Below, in pieces: positions 57,395 to 64,000 of a stretch of DNA of 64,000 bases. The position numbers were made by a program, and so were the translations under genes. Within the stretch, counting starts at the first letter, position 1; each line of letters begins with the position of its first letter. The stretch spans positions 62,001 to 126,000 of the forward strand of contig CAKQXD010000004.1 in assembly GCA_934281605.1 (NCBI GenBank), in the 5' to 3' direction. Under the pieces are notes generated by a model. The model did not search any database. It saw only the letters and a program-made list of their open reading frames with translations, and had not been told where the DNA came from. The stretch comes from an uncultured Clostridia bacterium (lineage in GTDB: Bacteria > Bacillota > Clostridia > Peptostreptococcales > Anaerovoracaceae).

Positions 57395-58168
57395 CTACTG
57401 CGGCTTCACCTGCCTGGCGTCGGTCCGTTTACCAACGACGAAGAATCTGCCGTTCTTCTCGTGGTAGGCACAGGTGGAAAGAGTCACCAGCTGATCGCCG
57501 TACTCGGCGGTAACGTCGGTATTGTACTGAGACAGCGATTTGACGCCTTTCACGTATTCATTGAAATCCGACTCCGATGTGATCCCGGCGTACTGGTAAT
57601 ACTTGAACGCATTGGAATCCTCCGGATAGATCTTGGAATACCCTGCCGCTATGACCTCGTAGGTGCCCTGTCCGCCTTTATAAATGGTATCGAAGCGGAA
57701 GGTCTTATGCGCCTGATAGAAGTCTTTGTCCTTATACTTGAGCAGGTCGTGGAACATGGTTCCGTTTTTCATGTTATGCCCGTAAAGCAGGAAGTTGGAA
57801 GTCGGCACGAAAATATCGCTGGCCGCATCCATGAACGGAACTCCGGACGACGCCTGCTCCTTCTGGAAATTGCGATGTAGATAATATTCTCCGTCATCCG
57901 GCGTCCACATGATGGGATAGTCGATCTTGGTATCCTCCACCTGGATCCAGCCGATGATGTCGCTGTTGGCTTCGTACAGATCCACGTATTTGCCGATGAC
58001 AGTACCTTTGTCAGTCTTCAGATCGTCCCGCTCCGCTTTCAGCTTCGCCAGATCCTCCAGGCTGCTCTGCTCCCGCATTCCCGTCAGGAAATAGTTGAGG
58101 AGCATACCTGCCGATCCCACGAACACGATGAGACAGATCACGAAAATGATTTTTCTTCCTAAACTCAT
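57395..58168 (-). CDS. srtB: Class B sortase
   Basis: A 257-residue membrane-anchored transpeptidase. Residues 5-28 form the N-terminal signal anchor, followed by a coiled stretch. The catalytic His is in FLLYGHNMKNGTMFHDLL, the Cys in LVTLSTCAYHEKNGRFFVVG with the Arg at KRTDA. The long loop between, DSNAFKYYQYAGITSESDF, is characteristic of class B. It links surface proteins to the cell wall; the APKTG protein at 34393 is a likely substrate. Confidence 0.92.
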   Translation of the reverse strand: MSLGRKIIFVICLIVFVGSAGMLLNYFLTGMREQSSLEDLAKLKAERDDLKTDKGTVIGKYVDLYEANSDIIGWIQVEDTKIDYPIMWTPDDGEYYLHRNFQKEQASSGVPFMDAASDIFVPTSNFLLYGHNMKNGTMFHDLLKYKDKDFYQAHKTFRFDTIYKGGQGTYEVIAAGYSKIYPEDSNAFKYYQYAGITSESDFNEYVKGVKSLSQYNTDVTAEYGDQLVTLSTCAYHEKNGRFFVVGKRTDARQVKPQ

Positions 58169-58202
58169 GTTCCAGGCCCTCTGTTACTTTCTCAAAACCC
58201 TC

Positions 58203-58625
58203 TTAGAAAGAGTCCGCTCCTGCCAGCTCAACACCGCTTGCTTTCAGTACCTCAGCAGCCTTTGCAGCATCGCTGGTCTTCAGCATGATGATCGCCTTGC
58301 CTTCCGCAGACTTGATGGTGGAATAGATGTAGTTGACAGCGATCCCAGCTTCTGCCAGAACTGCCAGAACCTTATGCAGACCGCCCGGCTTGTCTTCCAG
58401 GGAAACGCCTGTCACTTCGGAAATGCTTGCGGAAAATCCGTTCTCCGTCAGGATCTTTACAGTCTTCTCAGGATCTTCAACGATGCAGCGCAGGATGCCG
58501 AAATCTACGGTTTCTGCGATGGTGCTGGCCTTCAGGTCGATGTCGTTGTCCGTCAGGATCTTCGTCAGATCAGCCAGTCTTCCTACTGTATTTTCTACGA
58601 ATACAGATACCTGTTTAACTATCAT
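58203..58625 (-). CDS. Double ACT-domain protein
   Basis: A 140-residue protein made of two ACT-like folds: VKQVSVFVENTVGRLADLTK at the start, and SLEDKPGGLHKVLAVLAEAG at 75-94. ACT domains bind amino acids as regulatory ligands. It follows paaK by 60 bases at the end of the ior-paaK operon, a known arrangement in which the protein probably senses aromatic amino acids. Confidence 0.88.
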   Translation of the reverse strand: MIVKQVSVFVENTVGRLADLTKILTDNDIDLKASTIAETVDFGILRCIVEDPEKTVKILTENGFSASISEVTGVSLEDKPGGLHKVLAVLAEAGIAVNYIYSTIKSAEGKAIIMLKTSDAAKAAEVLKASGVELAGADSF

Positions 58626-58685
58626 GGAATGCCTCCTTTTCTCCGGCCGGCGGCCGGCTTACAGATTCTTTACAGAATCAATCAG

Positions 58686-59987
58686 TTAACCGAGATTTCT
58701 CGTATCTTCTACTCTGACAGCCTTGCCCTCGCTTCTAGGCAGCGTGCCTTCGTTGAGCAGCTTTACTTTGCAGCCGATGCCCAGCATATCGCGGAGCGCG
58801 TGCTCGATACGGCCCTTCAGAGCTTCTACGAATGCGATGTCTTCGATTGCCAGACCCTCTGCCAGCTCTACCGCCAGCTCGAATGTGTCGGTATTGTTTT
58901 CTCTGCCAACGTACAGCTTGTAGTTCATGGTCAATTCCTCGAACTTGGCAATAACCGTTTCTACCTGGGACGGGAATACGTTGACGCCGCGGATGATCAG
59001 CATGTCGTCGGTACGTCCGAATACACGGCTCATACGCACTGTCGTTCTTCCGCACGCACACTTGTCTCTCATAAGATAACAGATGTCACGAGTCCTGTAT
59101 CTGATCATCGGCATGCCTTCCTTGCCCAGCGTCGTGATGACCAGTTCTCCCTTCTCGCCATCCGGCAGCACTTCCAGCGTGTCCGGGTCGATGATTTCTA
59201 CATAGAAGTAGTCTTCCTGTACATGCATCCCTGCATTTTCCTCACAGCTCATGGATACTCCCGGTCCCATGATTTCAGAAAGGCCGTAAATATCATAAGC
59301 ACGGATACCCAGACCCTCTTCGATCTTGTCGCGCATGCTCTGTGTCCACGGTTCTGCGCCGAACACCCCTGCGGAAAGCTCCAGATCTTCCGGCTTGATA
59401 CCTGCTTTCTTCACGTTTTCTGCGATGGTCAAGGCGTAGGACGGTGTGCAGCAAAGGATATTGCTCTTCATGTCCTGTAAAAAAGTGATCTGCTTCTGCG
59501 TATTTCCGCTGCTCATCGGGATAACAGTCGCACCGATGGTTTCTGCACCGATGTGTGCTCCCAGACCTCCTGTGAACAGGCCATATCCATAGGAAACATG
59601 TACCACGGATTCTTCGGATGCTCCCGCCATCGTCAGACCTCTGGCAACGCATTCGCCCCACATATCCAGGTCGTTTCTGGTGTAGCCTACGATCTTAGGC
59701 TTGCCCGTCGTTCCGGAGGATGCGTGGATCCGAACGATGTCTTTCATCGGTTCTGCAAAGAGTCCCGTCGGGTAGTTGGCTGCGATATCTTCTTTCGTGA
59801 TGAACGGCAGCTTCGTGATATCATCCAGAGTCTGGATATCTTCCGGCTTCACACCGGCTTCATCCATCATATTCCGATAGTGCGATACGTTATCATACGC
59901 GTGCTTTACGGTCTTCTTCAGTTTCTCCAGCTGAACGGACCGCATGGTGTCGCGATCCGCACATTCCATTTTCTCGTTCCAAATCAT
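58686..59987 (-). CDS. paaK: Phenylacetate-CoA ligase family adenylate-forming enzyme
   Basis: A 433-residue protein with the AMP-binding P-loop IHASSGTTGKPKIVGYTRND, YDIYGLSEIMGPGVSMSCEE and the C-terminal hinge TDDMLIIRGVNVFPSQVE. It activates arylacetates as CoA thioesters or, run in reverse, conserves ATP from arylacetyl-CoA made by IorAB. It is 31 bases downstream of iorB. Confidence 0.92.
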   Translation of the reverse strand: MIWNEKMECADRDTMRSVQLEKLKKTVKHAYDNVSHYRNMMDEAGVKPEDIQTLDDITKLPFITKEDIAANYPTGLFAEPMKDIVRIHASSGTTGKPKIVGYTRNDLDMWGECVARGLTMAGASEESVVHVSYGYGLFTGGLGAHIGAETIGATVIPMSSGNTQKQITFLQDMKSNILCCTPSYALTIAENVKKAGIKPEDLELSAGVFGAEPWTQSMRDKIEEGLGIRAYDIYGLSEIMGPGVSMSCEENAGMHVQEDYFYVEIIDPDTLEVLPDGEKGELVITTLGKEGMPMIRYRTRDICYLMRDKCACGRTTVRMSRVFGRTDDMLIIRGVNVFPSQVETVIAKFEELTMNYKLYVGRENNTDTFELAVELAEGLAIEDIAFVEALKGRIEHALRDMLGIGCKVKLLNEGTLPRSEGKAVRVEDTRNLG

Positions 59988-60018
59988 GGTTCAGTTGTTC
60001 CTTTCACATTTTATATAT

Positions 60019-60594
60019 TTAAGCGTTTCTGCCCAGAGCGAACGCTTTTTTGTTGAGTTCTACGAATTTAGGCTTCACATTTTCTTCGATGACTTTGATC
60101 CACGCTTCTTCGTCAAACGGCAGGTCACGGGACGCTGCACCCAGCAGAACTACATTGACAGCCTTAACGCTGCCGCATTCTTCCGCAATGGAAAGAGCAT
60201 CCAGCGCTTTAACAGCTCCTGCATGTTCTTCCAGAGTTTCCATGATGTGCTCCGGATACTTGGCCTTGCCCATGATAACGGGCATCGGCAGGATTTTCTG
60301 AGTGTTCACATAGATAGTACCGCCCTTTTTCAGATACGGCAGCCACCGGTATGCTTCCAGTTCTTCAAAGGCGATAATCACATCTGCGTCCCCCTCTTCG
60401 ATGAGCGGGGAATTTACGGTGCCTTCACTGATCTTTACATGGGTCACAACGCTGCCGCCTCTCTGCGCCATGCCGTGGACCTCAGAAAGCTTTACATCAT
60501 ATCCCTTGGAAAGTCCCAGGTTGCCTAACAGTACGCTGGCCAGCAGAGTTCCCTGTCCGCCAACGCCTACGATCAGTATATTCGTCTGTTTCAT
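60019..60594 (-). CDS. iorB: Indolepyruvate:ferredoxin oxidoreductase beta subunit
   Basis: A 191-residue gamma-type oxidoreductase domain, TNILIVGVGGQGTLLASVLL at the start and GMAQRGGSVVTHVKI near residue 45. It begins exactly at the stop of iorA. With IorA it oxidises aromatic 2-oxoacids to arylacetyl-CoA, transferring electrons to ferredoxin. Confidence 0.95.
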   Translation of the reverse strand: MKQTNILIVGVGGQGTLLASVLLGNLGLSKGYDVKLSEVHGMAQRGGSVVTHVKISEGTVNSPLIEEGDADVIIAFEELEAYRWLPYLKKGGTIYVNTQKILPMPVIMGKAKYPEHIMETLEEHAGAVKALDALSIAEECGSVKAVNVVLLGAASRDLPFDEEAWIKVIEENVKPKFVELNKKAFALGRNA

Positions 60595-62418
60595 TTATTT
60601 GTCCTCCTTTCCGTTCTGCGTCATTTCAATCGCATCGAAAGGACATACTCTCGCGCAAAGATCACAGCCTACGCAGCTTTCCGGAACGATGTACGGTTTG
60701 CCGTCCCGTTCTTCGATGGCCGGGCAGCCGATCTTCATGCACATCTTGCAGTTCTTGCACTTGTCGGTCACCTCATACGGGATGTCCGGCTGTTTTACGA
60801 TCAGCGCGCAAGGTCTCTTGGTGATGATCACGGAAAGAGCGTCGCGCTCGGTTTCTTCTTTGATGAGTTTTTCCAGTCCCTTCACGTCAAACGGGTCGAT
60901 CTCCGTTACGTGCTGCACGCCGCAGGCTCTGCAAAGAGTTGCGATGTCGATAGCCGGAGCCGGTTCACCCTTGGCGTTTCTGCCGGTGTTCGGGTTGTCC
61001 TGGTGACCGGTCATACCTGTGATTCTGTTGTCCAGGATGATGACGGTTCCTGTGGATCCGTTATAGTTCATGTTTACCAGACCGGTGATGCCGGAGTGGA
61101 AGAAGGTGGAGTCACCCAGTACGGCAACTGTGTTCTTGCTGCTTCCGGTAGCTTTCTCAAAACCGTGTGCCATGGTGATGGAGCCGCCCATGCAAAGGCA
61201 TGCATCCATAGCCGACGTCGGAGCCAGTGCGCCCAGCGTGTAGCAGCCGATGTCTCCCAATACAGTGGTCTTCAGCTTGCTCAGCACGTGGAACAGTCCC
61301 CTGTGGGGGCATCCGGCGCAGAGAAGCGGAGGTCTTCCGGCTGCTTCTGCCGGAGACGGGTCGTTGCCTTCTCCCGGCGCTGCCGCGTCTGCTGCAGCTT
61401 CCGCCACCGGACGGCCGAAGGCCTTTCTGATCATGTTGGCGCTGTATTCACCCTGGATGGTGAACATGTCCTTGCCGCCAGCCAGCTGGATACCCATAGC
61501 GCGGATCTGTTCTTCGAAGAACGGGTCGCCTTCTTCGATGACGTACAGCTCGTCCACCTTCGCTGCAAAGGCTTCGATCATGGCTTTCGGGATCGGGTTG
61601 ATCATACCCATTTTCAGAACGCTGACTTCCGGCAGTGCTTCCTTGACATACTGATAGCAGATACCGCTTGTGATGATGCCGATCCTGGTATCGTTCAGCT
61701 CGATGGTGTTGAGCGGGAGGCTTTCTGCTTCCTCAGCAACGGCGTCAGCCTTCATGCCGAGGGTGATGTCCGCAGTGTCCTTTGCGATCTGATCCATACG
61801 CTGCTCCTGCGCGATGTGCAGCTTCTTGGCCATCGCCGGCATTGCCACGTACTTCTGGATGTTCTTCTCATATGGGATCCGGTCTTTTTCGGTTCTCTCT
61901 CCCAGCTCCACGATGCCGCGGGAGTGGGATACTCTTGTGTTGGAACGGAGCAGAACCACCGTGTCGTATTTCTCACTGATTTCGTATGCCAGCTTCAGGT
62001 AATCCTTGCATTCCTGCGCGTTGGACGGTTCGAGGACCGGAACGCCGGCGCTCTTGCCGTAGTATCTGGAATCCTGTTCATTCTGGCTGGAGTGGCATCC
62101 GTTGTCGTCGGCCACCAGTACAACTGCGCCGCCGGTCACTCCTGTATATGCTGCGGTAAAAAACGGGTCTGCCGCTACGTTCAGTCCTACATGCTTCATG
62201 CAGGAAAGGGAACGCACGCCGCCGATGGAAGCGCCGACTGCGACTTCTACACCGACCTTCTCGTTGGGTGCCCATTCTACATAGATTTCATCATATTTCG
62301 CCGCGTTCTCCGTAACCTCGGTACTCGGTGTTCCCGGGTAGGAAGAAACGACTTTTACACCTGCTTCATAAGCTCCTCTTGCAAAGGCTTCATTGCCCAG
62401 CATGATTTTCTTTTTCAT
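60595..62418 (-). CDS. iorA: Indolepyruvate:ferredoxin oxidoreductase alpha subunit
   Basis: A 607-residue ThDP enzyme. The N-terminal pyrimidine-binding part has SSYPGTPSTEVTENAAKYDE, the ThDP-binding part has LGDIGCYTLGALAPTSAMD and DSTFFHSGITGLVNMNYNGS. Two 4Fe-4S clusters are bound at the C-terminus (CKNCKMCMKIGCP, CVGCDLCARVCP). It starts the ior-paaK-ACT operon, the route for fermenting Phe, Tyr and Trp through their 2-oxoacids. Confidence 0.96.
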   Translation of the reverse strand: MKKKIMLGNEAFARGAYEAGVKVVSSYPGTPSTEVTENAAKYDEIYVEWAPNEKVGVEVAVGASIGGVRSLSCMKHVGLNVAADPFFTAAYTGVTGGAVVLVADDNGCHSSQNEQDSRYYGKSAGVPVLEPSNAQECKDYLKLAYEISEKYDTVVLLRSNTRVSHSRGIVELGERTEKDRIPYEKNIQKYVAMPAMAKKLHIAQEQRMDQIAKDTADITLGMKADAVAEEAESLPLNTIELNDTRIGIITSGICYQYVKEALPEVSVLKMGMINPIPKAMIEAFAAKVDELYVIEEGDPFFEEQIRAMGIQLAGGKDMFTIQGEYSANMIRKAFGRPVAEAAADAAAPGEGNDPSPAEAAGRPPLLCAGCPHRGLFHVLSKLKTTVLGDIGCYTLGALAPTSAMDACLCMGGSITMAHGFEKATGSSKNTVAVLGDSTFFHSGITGLVNMNYNGSTGTVIILDNRITGMTGHQDNPNTGRNAKGEPAPAIDIATLCRACGVQHVTEIDPFDVKGLEKLIKEETERDALSVIITKRPCALIVKQPDIPYEVTDKCKNCKMCMKIGCPAIEERDGKPYIVPESCVGCDLCARVCPFDAIEMTQNGKEDK

Positions 62419-62547
62419 TACCTCATTATCTACCTTTCTGTTGCTAGTTGCGATATATGCCTGCTATGAGCATACTATTGTTATCATACCATAAAATCAT
62501 TCTAATTTATATAGGCTGGGTGAATAAAATGCGGGAAATTCGGGGAG

Positions 62548-62578
62548 ATAAAAAAGAGACCTGCACGAGGTCTCTTGT
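62548..62578 (-). terminator. Terminator after pyrophosphatase gene
   Basis: AGAGACCT-GCACG-AGGTCTCT (62555-62575); on the minus strand a run of six T residues follows. Confidence 0.85.
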
Positions 62579-62605
62579 GTGTAAAAAGCACAGCTTCTGG
62601 CGTCC

Positions 62606-64000
62606 CTACTGGTGCAGTGCCTCGACGAAGGCCGGCAGAAACTGCTTCTTGCGTGAAACGATGTCTTTCAGGATGATGTGCTCGTCTCCGTCCGCGATGT
62701 CGAAGGCTTCCTTTGCCAGAAGATCGGCGTGCAGACCGCAGCAGAGAAGCTCCGTAGACGTGTTCACGATATTGGTCATCATCATGAACATCATGTCCAG
62801 ATCCTGCTGTTCCATGACCTGAGGCAGATATTCCTCCACCTTGTCGCGAATGCTGTCCAGCTCCCGTGCGTCCATGGATGTAACCTGGCTGACACCAAAG
62901 GAACGACCTTCATTATTAAAGATCTTGAAGTCCTGATAGCAGATCTCTTCCGGCGTTTTGCCCTGCAGGCTGCTGGCCGCCTGGAACATATCGTTAGCCA
63001 TTTCCTGGATGTTGATGCCTGCCATATCTGCAAGCCTCTCGCAGGTAGCCCTGTCCAGAGCCGTGCAGGTCGGCGAACGGAACATAAGCGTGTCGGAAAT
63101 GATGGCCGATGCCAGAAGTCCTGCGATCTTGCGATCCGGCACAACGCCCTTTTCATCGTAAAGCTGGGTGATGATAGTCGCCGTACAGCCCACCGGCTGA
63201 TTGCGGAAAAATACCGGCTCCAGCGTTTCGAATCCGCCCAGTCTGTGGTGATCGACGATCTCCAGGATATCCGCCTTCTGGATGCCGTCCACCGCCTGAG
63301 TGATTTCATTATGATCCACCAGGATCACTTTTTTTCGGTTCATATTGAGGAGTCTCCGGCGGGAGATCAGACCCACGTAGTTGCCGCATTTCTCAACGAC
63401 CGGGAAGTTGTGGAACCTGTTGGTTTTCATAATATTTTCAATGTCTTCGACAGCGTCGCCCATCTGGAACGTTACCAGATTTTCTCCGGTCATAAAGAAC
63501 TGCACCGGCATACTCTGGTTGATCAGACGAGCTGCTGTAAAGGTGTCATACGGCGTGTTGATGACGATGCATCCCCGCTCCTCAGCCAGCTTTTTAATGG
63601 TCTTGGTCGGGGTCGCACCCTGGCACATCACCAGGCATCTCGCCCCCAGCTCGATGGCCGTAAAATGGGTCTCGAACCGGTTTCCTGCGATGACCAGATC
63701 CGACTTTTCGATGACCTCCTCCATGACGTCCGGGCTGGACGCGGCGATGGTGACTTTGCCCTCCTGAAATATCTCATCGGATCCGCCGCAGATGATATGA
63801 CCGTTCAGTGTTTCTGCGATGCTGGCAAATCTCGTGCCCGCACGGGAAAGCACCCGGCTGTCGCTTTCATCCATATAGGACTGGGCGATATCGGTGATGG
63901 TCACGATGCCCTTCAGTTTCTTATCCGCCAGCACCGGAACCGACTTGGCGTGCTCCGCCTGCATCAGCTCCCACGCCTGTTTGATGGAAGCGCTGCCTTC
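62606..64000 (-). CDS. CBS/DRTGG-domain manganese-dependent inorganic pyrophosphatase, 5' end beyond the window
   Basis: The frame is open to the right edge, so the start and the N-terminal half-domain are missing. The visible order is the end of a CBS domain (VPVLADKKLKGIVTITDIAQ), a DRTGG-type domain (GKVTIAASSPDVMEEVI), a second CBS domain, then the continuation of the DHH phosphoesterase (LVDHNEITQAVDG, ILEIVDHHRLGG) and DHHA2 (FRNQPVGCTATIITQLYD). This is the layout of the nucleotide-regulated CBS-pyrophosphatases of Clostridia, in which the CBS-DRTGG block is inserted into the catalytic domain. Confidence 0.92.
   Translation of the reverse strand, partial: EGSASIKQAWELMQAEHAKSVPVLADKKLKGIVTITDIAQSYMDESDSRVLSRAGTRFASIAETLNGHIICGGSDEIFQEGKVTIAASSPDVMEEVIEKSDLVIAGNRFETHFTAIELGARCLVMCQGATPTKTIKKLAEERGCIVINTPYDTFTAARLINQSMPVQFFMTGENLVTFQMGDAVEDIENIMKTNRFHNFPVVEKCGNYVGLISRRRLLNMNRKKVILVDHNEITQAVDGIQKADILEIVDHHRLGGFETLEPVFFRNQPVGCTATIITQLYDEKGVVPDRKIAGLLASAIISDTLMFRSPTCTALDRATCERLADMAGINIQEMANDMFQAASSLQGKTPEEICYQDFKIFNNEGRSFGVSQVTSMDARELDSIRDKVEEYLPQVMEQQDLDMMFMMMTNIVNTSTELLCCGLHADLLAKEAFDIADGDEHIILKDIVSRKKQFLPAFVEALHQ

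Noticed and set aside
60910..62469. A 519-codon plus-strand frame opposite iorA
   Set aside because: It mirrors iorA codon structure and has no translation signals; iorA is unambiguous.
1..64000. CRISPR arrays, tRNA or rRNA genes
   Set aside because: No regularly spaced direct repeats and no tRNA- or rRNA-like sequence were recognised anywhere in the window.

Overview
The window reads as chromosomal DNA of an anaerobic, amino-acid-fermenting Clostridia-type Firmicute; an Anaerovoracaceae / Eubacteriales Family XIII-like lineage is my guess. The grounds are strong Gram-positive ribosome binding sites, two T-box leaders, indolepyruvate:ferredoxin oxidoreductase with a phenylacetate-CoA ligase, a type III glutamine synthetase, an EutH-type transporter, a class B sortase and AgrC/LytTR signalling. 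I saw no rRNA, tRNA, CRISPR array, transposase or phage gene.

Region 1 (1-27.4 kb) is organised around cobalamin. A secreted surface protein (1-2120, minus strand, running off the left edge) sits behind a cobalamin riboswitch. Next is a catabolic locus with an EutH-like transporter, an imine-reductase-like enzyme, a DUF1349 protein, a VOC protein, a GldA-like alcohol dehydrogenase, an aldehyde dehydrogenase and a complete ThDP/lipoyl 2-oxoacid (acetoin-type) dehydrogenase. The E2 of that complex is split into a free lipoyl protein and a free catalytic domain. Between these two E2 genes lies a B12-binding TIM-barrel protein with the full base-off/His-on motif, and a HyuA-type ATPase-fold protein is in the same run. 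A DMT transporter and a small winged-helix-like protein head the locus. Divergently, a second cobalamin riboswitch with a textbook terminator controls two ROK-type regulators. Farther right is a decayed relative of the same system: a B12-protein N-terminus joined out of frame to a HyuA C-terminus, an intact 2,4-diaminopentanoate-dehydrogenase-like gene, a second winged-helix protein, a DMT transporter stump and a truncated AraC regulator. A lipoate-protein ligase that could charge the lipoyl protein follows. I know of no described pathway with this gene set and regard it as the main discovery candidate.

Region 2 (27.8-34.1 kb, visibly more GC-rich) holds an SGNH hydrolase and flavoproteins around a tight cobamide nucleotide-loop cluster: an AP-endonuclease-2-fold TIM barrel likely to be the remodelling hydrolase CbiR, then cobT, cobU, cobS, a short CobU-like gene and a CobC-like phosphatase. 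This would let the cell recut and rebuild imported cobamides, supplying the cofactor used in region 1.

Region 3 (34.3-48 kb) has a sortase-type surface protein, a LytTR/GHKL two-component pair, a T-box (Asn, AAC) operon with asnB, a PurF-like N-terminal fragment and glnN, a tiny membrane protein, an Rrf2 regulator, and leuB-leuD-leuC-leuA under a Leu (CUC) T-box. Region 4 (48-54.3 kb) carries divergent ilvB-ilvN-ilvC-ilvD. Region 5 (54.4-64 kb) has an RHH/SPFH pair, an acetoacetate-decarboxylase-family protein, sortase B, the iorA-iorB-paaK-ACT operon for aromatic 2-oxoacid oxidation, and a CBS/DRTGG pyrophosphatase cut by the right edge. Two small loci (21.8-22.1 kb and 55.9-56.2 kb) look like type I toxin-antitoxin modules whose toxins are only 31 and 22 residues long.
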